Source: Sphingobacterium chungjuense (lineage in GTDB: Bacteria; Bacteroidota; Bacteroidia; Sphingobacteriales; Sphingobacteriaceae). From it: a stretch of 64,000 nt of DNA. The notes under the pieces are model-generated. The model was not told where the DNA came from. It made no database searches and saw only the letters and a program-made list of their open reading frames with translations. A program made the translations under genes and the position numbers. This document shows positions 19,717-28,185 of this stretch, one piece after another. The first letter of the stretch is position 1. Each line of letters opens with the position of its first letter. The stretch is taken from positions 124,001 through 188,000 of the forward strand of contig NZ_WLYS01000002.1 of the NCBI RefSeq assembly GCF_011316935.1, read 5' to 3'.

Positions 19717-22602
19717 ATGAATAAACAACTAATCAATCTATCAATCAACTTATTTATTAGCCTATTACTGACTTGTAGTACGTTAGCTGCACAAGAATCA
19801 AACACAGCCCTAAGACAGCGTATTCTCCTAGACAAAGATTGGCGCTTTGCATTCGGCCATCCATATGACACAGATCGTGATTTTGAGCATGCTACCAGTT
19901 ATTTTTCTTATTTAGCCAAAGCTGTATATGGTGATGGCGCGGCATCAGCAAAATTCGACGATAGGTCGTGGCGCCAACTTGATTTACCACATGATTGGGC
20001 AGTAGAGCAAGATTTTAGTGAGAAGGCTAGTTTTAGTCACGGGTTTAAAGCGATTGGCCTGCAATTTCCTGAAGCAACTATCGGATGGTACCGCAAAAGC
20101 TTTACGATTCCTGAAGCTGACCTTGGTCGTCAAATCAGTCTAGACTTCGATGGTGTGTTTAGAAACTCAGCGGTATGGGTAAATGGGCACTATTTGGGGA
20201 CAGAAGCCAGCGGTTATAACAGCTTCAATTATGATATTACCGACGTTCTAAATTATGGTGGCGATAATACAATCGCCGTAAGAGTTGATGTAGGTATGGA
20301 AGAGGGGTGGTTTTATGAAGGTGCGGGTATTTATCGTCATGTCTGGCTTTCAAAAACAGATCCAATACACGTGGCTAAAGATGGCACCTTCGTTAGTACT
20401 GATATCAACTTAGAAAACAACAGCGCTACGGTAAACGTGAAGACCGAATTGGTGAATACACTTCATAAAGAACAAACAATCTCTGTAGTCCACACCTTGG
20501 TAGATGCGCTAGGAAAAACGATAGTAACTAGTAGGAAAGACGATGTAAGAATCAAGCCTTTTCATCCTGAACCAGTAGATGTTAACTTCCCCGTAGAAAA
20601 CATAACATTATGGGATCTAGATACACCATACCTGTATAAACTTGTCACCACCGTGTGGGCGAATGATAAACAGACGGATCATTACGAAACCACCTTTGGA
20701 TTTAGAACGATACGCTTCGATGCCAAAAATGGTTTTTTCTTAAACGAAAAGAATATAAAACTAAAAGGCACAAATAATCACCAAGATCATGCAGGAGTAG
20801 GTGCTGCCATGCCTGATGAGCTTCAATACTATAGAATTAAGGCACTAAAGGATTTCGGATCTAATGCGTATCGTGCTTCACATAACCCACCAACACCTGA
20901 GTTATTAGAAGCATGTGACCGATTGGGTATGTTAGTCATTGACGAAAATAGACTATTAGCAAGCTCACAACCATTACTTGCCAACCTCACAAAAATGATT
21001 AAGAGAGATCGTAATCACCCTAGCATTATACTCTGGTCAGTAGGTAACGAAGAGTGGGGCATTGAAAATAATGTTACAGGAAGCCGTCTTGCCACTACAC
21101 TTCAAGCTGTAGCAAAGAGTCTTGATCCTACCAGACCGACTACTGCCGGTGTGAGCGGAGGATTTAAAAGCGGTATTTCTGATGTTTTGGAGGTAATGGG
21201 CTACAACTATATAGCCAATGGGGATATAGACGATCATGTTCGACGGTTTCCAAATCAACCAGGCCTAGGAAGTGAAGAGGGCTCTACTTTTGCCACACGT
21301 GGTATCTATCAAACTGACGCACAAAAACACTACATCGCCGCTTACGACGCCAAACCTAGGCCATCTTTCTATAGCATAGAGGAGGGATGGAAGTTCTATT
21401 CGAGTCGACCACATCTCGCTGGCATGTTTATTTGGACCGGGTTTGACTATCGCGGTGAACCAACTCCTCATGGCTGGCCTAGCGTCACCTCTTACTTCGG
21501 TATGATGGATCTATGTGGTTTCCCAAAAGACAATGTTTATTATCTGAAATCATGGTGGACGCAAACCCCTACCTTACATATTTTGCCTCACTGGAATTGG
21601 CAGGGTAAAGAAGGCGAAGATGTAGATGTATGGGTATACAGCAATTGCGATGAAGTCGAATTGTTTTTGAATAAGAAATCGCTAGGAAGACAAACAATGG
21701 AGGTAAACTCACATTTAGAGTGGAAAGTAAAATATGCTGCTGGAACATTGCAGGCCATTGGCTATAAAGATGGTAAAGAGGTGATGCATGAGCAGGTAAA
21801 GACGACTGGAAAACCGGTAGCCATTAAATTGCAGGGGCATCAGGAATCTATTAGAGCCAATGACGAGGATATCCTGATGGTGAGGGTTTCTGCACAAGAT
21901 ATTGGCAAATTAGATGTACCTACTGCTGATAATGAAATTAGCTTTACACTCGAGGGGCCCGCTCGGATTATTGGCGTAGGAAATGGAGATCCTACTTCCT
22001 TGGAAAAAGAGCGTTTCGTAGAGGACATCCAGACAGTTAAGATTAACAATTTAAAAGAAAAAGAGCTAAATACACTTGCTGAAGGAAGATCACTGCTGCG
22101 CACAGATGGTTCATCGTGGAAAAATGCTTTTGTTAGTCGTGATTATAAAAATCTTGCTAAAGCTTATATTCATAGAGGTACATTTGAATTGCCTGTTGAT
22201 CTAAAAAGTCAGCGTCTCACATTGTTCTTCAATAGTATTGGTAAAGAACAGTCGATATTCATTAACGGAACTCAGGTCGATGTGACTTTAAACGACGATA
22301 AAACCGCGTTTGCGATCGCTTTGAATAATAGCGTAGTGAAAGCAGGCGAGAATCAAATTGATATTATAGCTAAACCATTGACAAAACAAAACGATTGGGA
22401 TTCTGTAAACATGGATCCAGGGGTAATTCAGTTGTTTGGTGAAGCAGGTCAGTGGAAAAGAAAGTTGTTTAGCGGACTTGCTCAAATCATTATACAAGCA
22501 ACTGGGCAGCCAGGCATAATAACTTTATCGGCAAGTTCACCGAGCTTAGAAACTGGAAAATTGACCATTAATTCTACCGAAGCGACGATTCGAAAAAAAT
22601 AA
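19717..22602 (+). CDS. GH2 glycoside hydrolase with C-terminal extension, probable beta-galactosidase
   Basis: About 961 residues. The ATG at 19717 is chosen because it gives a clean signal peptide ending STLAAQ; an upstream in-frame ATG at 19603 would add 38 polar residues. Domains are jelly-roll (LPHDWAVEQDF), Ig-like, TIM barrel with acid/base in SVGNEEWG (Glu445) and probable nucleophile in GLGSEEG (Glu520), then MFIWTGFDYRGEP. A DUF4982-like segment and a C5-like sandwich with GPARIIGVGNGDPTS follow. About 150 extra residues inserted late in the protein resemble another ligand-binding jelly-roll (LFFNSIGKEQSIFINGTQV). It is probably periplasmic. It shares about the same core as the GH2 at 6023 but is 155 residues longer. 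Confidence 0.86.
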   Translation: MNKQLINLSINLFISLLLTCSTLAAQESNTALRQRILLDKDWRFAFGHPYDTDRDFEHATSYFSYLAKAVYGDGAASAKFDDRSWRQLDLPHDWAVEQDFSEKASFSHGFKAIGLQFPEATIGWYRKSFTIPEADLGRQISLDFDGVFRNSAVWVNGHYLGTEASGYNSFNYDITDVLNYGGDNTIAVRVDVGMEEGWFYEGAGIYRHVWLSKTDPIHVAKDGTFVSTDINLENNSATVNVKTELVNTLHKEQTISVVHTLVDALGKTIVTSRKDDVRIKPFHPEPVDVNFPVENITLWDLDTPYLYKLVTTVWANDKQTDHYETTFGFRTIRFDAKNGFFLNEKNIKLKGTNNHQDHAGVGAAMPDELQYYRIKALKDFGSNAYRASHNPPTPELLEACDRLGMLVIDENRLLASSQPLLANLTKMIKRDRNHPSIILWSVGNEEWGIENNVTGSRLATTLQAVAKSLDPTRPTTAGVSGGFKSGISDVLEVMGYNYIANGDIDDHVRRFPNQPGLGSEEGSTFATRGIYQTDAQKHYIAAYDAKPRPSFYSIEEGWKFYSSRPHLAGMFIWTGFDYRGEPTPHGWPSVTSYFGMMDLCGFPKDNVYYLKSWWTQTPTLHILPHWNWQGKEGEDVDVWVYSNCDEVELFLNKKSLGRQTMEVNSHLEWKVKYAAGTLQAIGYKDGKEVMHEQVKTTGKPVAIKLQGHQESIRANDEDILMVRVSAQDIGKLDVPTADNEISFTLEGPARIIGVGNGDPTSLEKERFVEDIQTVKINNLKEKELNTLAEGRSLLRTDGSSWKNAFVSRDYKNLAKAYIHRGTFELPVDLKSQRLTLFFNSIGKEQSIFINGTQVDVTLNDDKTAFAIALNNSVVKAGENQIDIIAKPLTKQNDWDSVNMDPGVIQLFGEAGQWKRKLFSGLAQIIIQATGQPGIITLSASSPSLETGKLTINSTEATIRKK

Positions 22603-22667
22603 TCCGATCATTACTTTGATCTATAGATACACAAGCACCTGCGCGAGGTTATTGCAGTTGTATTAAT

Positions 22668-22712
22668 AAAAGCTCTTCCCAAAGCACAACAGCTTAGCGG
22701 AAGAGCTTTTTT
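22668..22712 (+). terminator. Rho-independent terminator after GH2
   Basis: AAAAGCTCTTCC (22668-22679) pairs perfectly with GGAAGAGCTTTT (22699-22710), followed by T residues. It lies 66 bases after the stop of the GH2 gene. Confidence 0.85.
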
Positions 22713-23076
22713 CATTAGCTCTATTATAATAGCGTGCTCTACCCTGCGCATCGTAAATCAAATAAAACCTTAAAAATTACATTTACAGAAATAATTATCC
22801 CCCTAAGGCATAGTTGGTGAACCCATTTTACCAACGATTCAAGACGAAAGCGTCACTACTCTGAATGCAAGATGACATACCAAACTAAAGTTAAAAACCT
22901 ACACTTGGTATCTGCGCTGTAATCCACAAAAAACATCCACCAACAATTGCTGGTGGATGCAAACTACTAAACATGAAGCTGCCAATTACCGTATCAAATA
23001 ATGTAATACATTAACTGAGCAGCCCCGACCTAAAAAAAGTAGAGGATCCTACCCCCTACAAACAAAACACTATCTA
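22713..23076. other. Intergenic region between convergent GH2 and GH26 genes
   Basis: These 364 bases contain no frame of note. There is no obvious second terminator for the minus-strand mannan operon that ends at 23077. Confidence 0.45.
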
Positions 23077-24057
23077 TTACATTTTATCGTTTCCATACAC
23101 CTTTACAATATCTGGCAATTCATCTTTAGTAATGATAAGGTCATGCCAATAAACTTCCTTAAGATAAGCCTTATCGGTATTAGTCAAATGATCCGTATGC
23201 CATTGCATCCACCAGGACCACATAGCCCCCTCGCGTATACAAGCTTCTGGATTAGGTGGAGTACCGCATTCGTGATACACAACCGGAACGCCTGGGTTTA
23301 CTACCTTTTTTGCATTTTTGTACATCTCGGTTTGTGGACTATCTCCAACGTTATAAATATCTGCACCTGCAAGATCTACATACTGCTTACCAGGATGCCA
23401 TTTAGGATCAGAATCTTCCGTGTAGCATAATACCCATATGAGATTATCTAGTTTACGTGTCTCCGTAAAATAGGTATACATGGCTATCCAAAGCTTTTTA
23501 AATTGTTCTGGTCCCCCTTTACTCCACCAAAACCAGTGACCATTGAGTTCATGAAATGGACGCCAAAGTATAGGGACATTTGCATCACGTAACTGTTCTA
23601 GTAAGTCAGCCTTTTCTTTTAATTCTGACCAAAATATTTCGTACTCCTTTGTACCTTTCTCAAAACACCTTTCAATGTCAATCTTCATTTTACTACTTTC
23701 GTACCCCTCTCCCAAACCAGGCGCCCCCATGTGCCACATGATGGTTGAAATGCCACCAGAGTTCCACCAATCTAGCGCACCTTTCACTTCTGAAGGGTTG
23801 TCGATATCGTTGATAAAATCAAAACCGTTAATCGCAGGCTGCTTACCTGTTACCTCTTGAATATAATTGATCTCATTTATTCCCCAGCTTGAACTCATTT
23901 GACCCGAAAGAATCTTTTTACCAGATTGATCCACCAAATAATTAAATAGGGCAACAGCTTCTTTGGAAGCTTTCGGGTTAGACAAAGATTGCGCCTTAGT
24001 CATTGCTGGCAATGACACCGCGTAGAGAAATACTACGATAAGTGATTTGAAATTCAT
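23077..24057 (-). CDS. GH26 beta-mannanase, secreted
   Basis: The 326-residue protein starts MNFKSLIVVFLY with a signal peptidase I type signal (ends AMTKAQ). The ATG at 24055-24057 is preferred over one five codons upstream. The barrel has SGQMSSSWGINE near the N-terminus, the acid/base in WRPFHE (Glu170) followed by NGHWFWW, and the nucleophile in VVYHECG (Glu263). It has no CBM and no lipid anchor, unlike the GH26 at 2318, so it probably works in the periplasm on imported oligomers, perhaps releasing mannobiose (inference). It is the last gene of the susCD unit, 246 bases after the GH27 gene; a 7-bp inverted repeat (TGGTGTG at 24198, CACACCA at 24225) lies in that gap. Confidence 0.92.
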   Translation of the reverse strand: MNFKSLIVVFLYAVSLPAMTKAQSLSNPKASKEAVALFNYLVDQSGKKILSGQMSSSWGINEINYIQEVTGKQPAINGFDFINDIDNPSEVKGALDWWNSGGISTIMWHMGAPGLGEGYESSKMKIDIERCFEKGTKEYEIFWSELKEKADLLEQLRDANVPILWRPFHELNGHWFWWSKGGPEQFKKLWIAMYTYFTETRKLDNLIWVLCYTEDSDPKWHPGKQYVDLAGADIYNVGDSPQTEMYKNAKKVVNPGVPVVYHECGTPPNPEACIREGAMWSWWMQWHTDHLTNTDKAYLKEVYWHDLIITKDELPDIVKVYGNDKM

Positions 24058-24303
24058 GTATATATTAGTCACTAAATAGTTAATTTACTGTGTAATCATT
24101 TTTTGGTGGTGAATATATAATGGTGTTTACTTAATCGAGAACTAAGCCAACTATACGGCTGACGTAATTCCATTAAAATAAAATCCAATGATATAAATGG
24201 TGTGCCTATAAACGCTTTAAGAGACACACCAAATTATATCACCTTAGCACAGCTATCACACCATCTGCTATGCTAATATCATACTTGCTATCTTCCGTAC
24301 CGA

Positions 24304-25542
24304 TTAGATAGACAACTTAAACATCAATACATCGTGACCAGCAAGGCTATGAGTCATTTTCTTACCTACGCTGCCCATGTCTTTCTTCGTCCAAACATTT
24401 CTTATTTTGTATGGAGTTTTTCCGGGATTGAATTGGCGATTTGAATGCTCATCAGTCACCTGTAAATCTTGCCAGTCTATCGAAACCGTCTTTACTTCTG
24501 TTGATCTGTTCAAGTAACACAGTGCCCACGCCCCATCTTCGAGTGGCTTAAGCCAGCATTCTACGCTATCTTTTACTAGATGTCTGAATCCTTGTATGCC
24601 CAAAGAGTCTTGATTAATAGCTATTACGCCTGGATTTGTTAATACTTCCAATGTATTTTTGTCCATGCTTCTTAGATCGTTGCCTGACATAAGTGGTGCG
24701 GCGATCATAGCCCACATAGAAAAGTGAGCACGATCTTGCGCAGGAGTCAACTGTCCATTTCCGATCTCAAGCATATCTGGATCATTCCAATGCCCTGGGC
24801 CAGCGTACTGCCGAAGTCCTTCCTGCATATCCAAAATTTGCATAATACCCAACGACTTCCATGTCCCATGATCGTGAATACAGTCGAAACAATTGTAAAT
24901 ATCTCCAGTAGTTCTCCAGAGATGACCTACATCCTGAGCCCATTCCCAAGGCTTATCACTACCCCATTCGCAAATGCTTAACACAATCGGTCGTCCTGCT
25001 TTTTTCAATGCCGCAGTGATTGTCTTATAAGCACCCTCAGCACGCAAGCCTTCGGTATTACACCAATCATATTTCAAGTAATCGATGCCCCATTCTGCAT
25101 AAGTCATAGCGTCTTGAAACTCATATCCTCGACTTCCTGGCCTACCGCCACAGGTTTGAGACCCCGCGTCAGAATAGATGCCTATTTTCAACCCTTTACT
25201 ATGCACATAGTCTGCTAGAGCTTTCATTCCCGAGGGGAATCGTTCTGGATCTGGATGAATAAACCCCAGACTGTCCCGATCTCCATGCCAGCAATCATCA
25301 ATATTGATATAAGTATAACCGGCATCTTTCATTCCGTTAGCCACCATCACATCAGCAATTTCACGAATGAGTTTTTCATCTATGTTACAGGCGAATTTAT
25401 TCCAACTGTTCCACCCCATAGGAGGCGTTAGAGCAAGTCCTTGAAACTTAGTATAATCTTGTACATAATTATTACCCTGACCAAAGAGGGATAGAGAACT
25501 TAAAATTAGGCTAAATAGCGCTATAAAACTTTTTATCATCAT
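24304..25542 (-). CDS. GH27 alpha-galactosidase
   Basis: This 412-residue enzyme has a signal peptide (to about residue 21). GLALTPPMGWNSWNKFACN opens the GH27 barrel. The nucleophile is Asp159 in YLKYDWCN and the acid/base Asp214 in WRTTGDI; HWNDPDMLEIGNG follows. A C-terminal beta-sandwich starts near residue 320. It removes alpha-1,6-galactose from galactomannan or galactoglucomannan oligomers, probably in the periplasm. Its start codon overlaps the stop of the upstream TIG-protein gene as ATGA, so the two are translationally coupled. A second ATG three bases in is equally possible. Confidence 0.95.
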   Translation of the reverse strand: MMIKSFIALFSLILSSLSLFGQGNNYVQDYTKFQGLALTPPMGWNSWNKFACNIDEKLIREIADVMVANGMKDAGYTYINIDDCWHGDRDSLGFIHPDPERFPSGMKALADYVHSKGLKIGIYSDAGSQTCGGRPGSRGYEFQDAMTYAEWGIDYLKYDWCNTEGLRAEGAYKTITAALKKAGRPIVLSICEWGSDKPWEWAQDVGHLWRTTGDIYNCFDCIHDHGTWKSLGIMQILDMQEGLRQYAGPGHWNDPDMLEIGNGQLTPAQDRAHFSMWAMIAAPLMSGNDLRSMDKNTLEVLTNPGVIAINQDSLGIQGFRHLVKDSVECWLKPLEDGAWALCYLNRSTEVKTVSIDWQDLQVTDEHSNRQFNPGKTPYKIRNVWTKKDMGSVGKKMTHSLAGHDVLMFKLSI

Positions 25543-26573
25543 TTAACAAGTAAGATATTATCTAAATAAAGTGTGTGTGGATCGCCATTAATTTGCATGA
25601 CAAAGGTTTCAAGATTTACAACTCCCGCACCTTTGAAGGTTTGTAAATCAATTTTAAAGTACTTCCAAGTATTAGCAGGTATGGCCAGAGTCTGTGTATT
25701 TTCCCAGTTGAAGTTGAAGCTAATATTAGTGGCTACAGATGCTCCTTTTACCCAGAATGTCACATAACGATAGGGATTAAGATTTACAGGTGTATTCATT
25801 GCAAGTTGCAAACCACCCCACGAACCAGTATACTCGGCTTTCAATGATGTATTACCGAATCGAACATATGCTGGATCCGAGTTGTTCGTCAAGCTTGCGC
25901 TCCATGACGAGTTATTGATATTCGTATTCATCGACTCACCGAAAATTTGATAGTTATTCTCGATGTATACAAACTCTTGTGTGGTAACACTCGATCCCGA
26001 ACTGTTAAGAATTGCTAAACGTACTCTAGGTCTGCTAGTAGCAGGTAATCTGACAATCAGTTCCTTTTTTGATGTTGATATTATCTCAGCATCAATATCT
26101 GTACTATCCAAAGAGACTCTTGAAACATCTTCTAAATTAATACCTGTCATAGTTAACTCCATTCCTGCTGTAACATCGGTTGATGATACTGAAAGTACAG
26201 AGGGTACGGCGATTACTCGAAATGTAGCTTTTCCTACATCACCGCGAGTGTTGGTGAAAATAATATTTTGGATACCACCGCTTGCTGTATCAGGTACCCT
26301 GAACACTAAGGCTTCATCTGTATTGAACACTTGGTTAAATGTGGCTGGCACACTATCTCTCTCAAAAATCACTGAGCTAATTTGCCCTAGTCCTTGACCT
26401 TTCACAATCAAAACGGCACCACCCGAGGCGGAATCTGGCTCTATTCTTTCAATCTGCAAATTACCTGGCGAGGTTTGCGGGGTACCATCAAGATCCTTTT
26501 CGCAGGAAGCACATGCTATAACTAACAGCAGCATGAAAAGGGTGCTGTTGAGTATCGACTTTAAGTTTTTCAT
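25539..26573 (-). CDS. Surface glycan-binding lipoprotein with two TIG domains (SusE-position)
   Basis: The 344-residue lipoprotein has a signal ending ACASC followed by EKD, an acidic surface-export pattern. Two IPT/TIG Ig-like domains follow: about 40-118 (IERIEPDSASGGAVLIVKG) and about 122-203 (VTAGMELTMTGINLEDV). The C-terminal 140 residues form a carbohydrate-binding sandwich with YVRFGNTSLKAEY and YRYVTFWVKG. It occupies the place of SusE-type surface glycan-binding proteins, directly after susD (16 bases). It probably holds mannan at the cell surface for the SusCD pair. Ligand is inferred from context. Confidence 0.88.
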   Translation of the reverse strand: MKNLKSILNSTLFMLLLVIACASCEKDLDGTPQTSPGNLQIERIEPDSASGGAVLIVKGQGLGQISSVIFERDSVPATFNQVFNTDEALVFRVPDTASGGIQNIIFTNTRGDVGKATFRVIAVPSVLSVSSTDVTAGMELTMTGINLEDVSRVSLDSTDIDAEIISTSKKELIVRLPATSRPRVRLAILNSSGSSVTTQEFVYIENNYQIFGESMNTNINNSSWSASLTNNSDPAYVRFGNTSLKAEYTGSWGGLQLAMNTPVNLNPYRYVTFWVKGASVATNISFNFNWENTQTLAIPANTWKYFKIDLQTFKGAGVVNLETFVMQINGDPHTLYLDNILLVK

Positions 26574-26589
26574 AATCTATATAAGTTTT

Positions 26590-28161
26590 TTATTGATATG
26601 GTACAGCAGGCTGTGCTAATAGTGGATTTAAGGTAACTTCTGCCGCTGGAATTGGAAGATATAGTTGATTTGGGCTAATAAACGTGTCTTTAACATCCAT
26701 GTGCGCTATACTTCGCACTCCATCATTGACTACGTATTCTCCTCGCTCTTGTCTGTCCAAAATTTCTTTTGCCTTTGCGAAACCTTGCCGCTGCACATCA
26801 AACCAATAATCACCTTCAAAATAGAATTCGACCATTCTCTCATGTAGAATGAGATCTTTTGTAAGTGAGGTCTTATCAGCGCTCGCTGGGAAACCAGCTC
26901 GTCGTCGCACCATGTTAAATCGCTGTAGAGCTATCGCATCCGATGTGCTACCCGCATCAGCTAATACCGCTTCGGCGTAAATTAGTAGTACATCAGCATA
27001 CCGCAAGATATAGGTACTCATATTATTGGATGCACCATTAACCTTTTCACCATTGCTTCCAGTTCCAATTACATATTTCGCTGAGTTTGTCCGTGTAGCA
27101 GTGTAAATTCGCATCCCGACCGGAGCAGTTTCTAACGTATCATATGTATAGCCATTCGGATAGTTTTTGTTAGTCCAGTCAGCACGGTAAAATCCATGTT
27201 CCATAATAGCATTACGACGAAGGTCACCGCTTTCAAAAGAATTTAATAGGTTGATTGATGGCACAACTGATGAGTATCCACCTGCTCCTACTGGATCTAA
27301 AAGGGGACCAGGTCCAATATTTGTTTGAGTATGATTCGCAGCAGCCCAGTCGCCATTCTCAATCCATTTGAATTCGAAAATAGACTCGATGTTACCGTTA
27401 GACGCTGCTGTAGAGAACATTCTATAATAGTCTGGGAATAGGTCATACCTACCAGAAGTGATAACTTCATCAGCTTTCAACTTAGCATTTTCGTAATCTT
27501 TCATGTAGAGATATACCTTCGCCATCATTGCTTTAGCAGCAAAAGATGTTACCCTACCACCGTTGGACTCTGGCAAACCAGCTTCAGCTGCTTGCAGATC
27601 CGCTATCACGAAGTTTAATACATCACTTTGAAGATATTTTGGAACTGTGAAATCCGTTGAGGTTGCTAATAATACTGGATCTGTAATAATTGGTACATCT
27701 TTGTAAATTCTAGCCAAATAGAAATAAGCAAGTGCGCGCATAAACTTTGATTCTGCAATACCTTTATCTAGATAAGCAGGATCTGGTACAGAAGATTTCT
27801 TGTCTTCAAAAGTATTAATGAGAATAGTAGCTACACCAGCCGATTTGTAGAAAGCTTGCCAAGCTCTCAAAACATTGGCGTCAGTCTCCGACACCGTAAA
27901 ATTCATATATGGGGCATACGCTCCTGGTCCCGAGGTAATTCCCGTACCGCCCATAATATCGCCTATGCTCAGAAAAGCAAGATCCATAAATGGAAACCAT
28001 GCCGCTCCATATAATAACCCGGTAGCCCCATCGACCTGCTCAGCAGTAGTGTAATAGGTCTCTAAGGTAGGTGCATTTTCATCTGGCCTCTCCAAAAAAT
28101 CTCTTTTGCAGGATAAGTTTGTTAGTATAGCTATTGCTAGTATGTACAATTTCGTTTTCAT
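26590..28161 (-). CDS. SusD-like outer-membrane glycan-binding lipoprotein
   Basis: A 523-residue RagB/SusD protein with lipoprotein signal ending LTNLSC (Cys18) then KRDFLERPDENAPT, the usual N-terminal peptide of the family. TPR-like helices follow, with AYFYLARIYKDVPII near residue 145. The conserved C-terminal half has YADVLLIYAEAVL, NMVRRRAGFP and ERMVEFYFEGDYWFDVQR. It forms the lid on the SusC barrel encoded 24 bases upstream and delivers bound oligosaccharide. It is named by homology only; it is not the starch protein. Confidence 0.95.
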   Translation of the reverse strand: MKTKLYILAIAILTNLSCKRDFLERPDENAPTLETYYTTAEQVDGATGLLYGAAWFPFMDLAFLSIGDIMGGTGITSGPGAYAPYMNFTVSETDANVLRAWQAFYKSAGVATILINTFEDKKSSVPDPAYLDKGIAESKFMRALAYFYLARIYKDVPIITDPVLLATSTDFTVPKYLQSDVLNFVIADLQAAEAGLPESNGGRVTSFAAKAMMAKVYLYMKDYENAKLKADEVITSGRYDLFPDYYRMFSTAASNGNIESIFEFKWIENGDWAAANHTQTNIGPGPLLDPVGAGGYSSVVPSINLLNSFESGDLRRNAIMEHGFYRADWTNKNYPNGYTYDTLETAPVGMRIYTATRTNSAKYVIGTGSNGEKVNGASNNMSTYILRYADVLLIYAEAVLADAGSTSDAIALQRFNMVRRRAGFPASADKTSLTKDLILHERMVEFYFEGDYWFDVQRQGFAKAKEILDRQERGEYVVNDGVRSIAHMDVKDTFISPNQLYLPIPAAEVTLNPLLAQPAVPYQ

Positions 28162-28185
28162 TTTATCGCTAATTGAAGTAATAGA

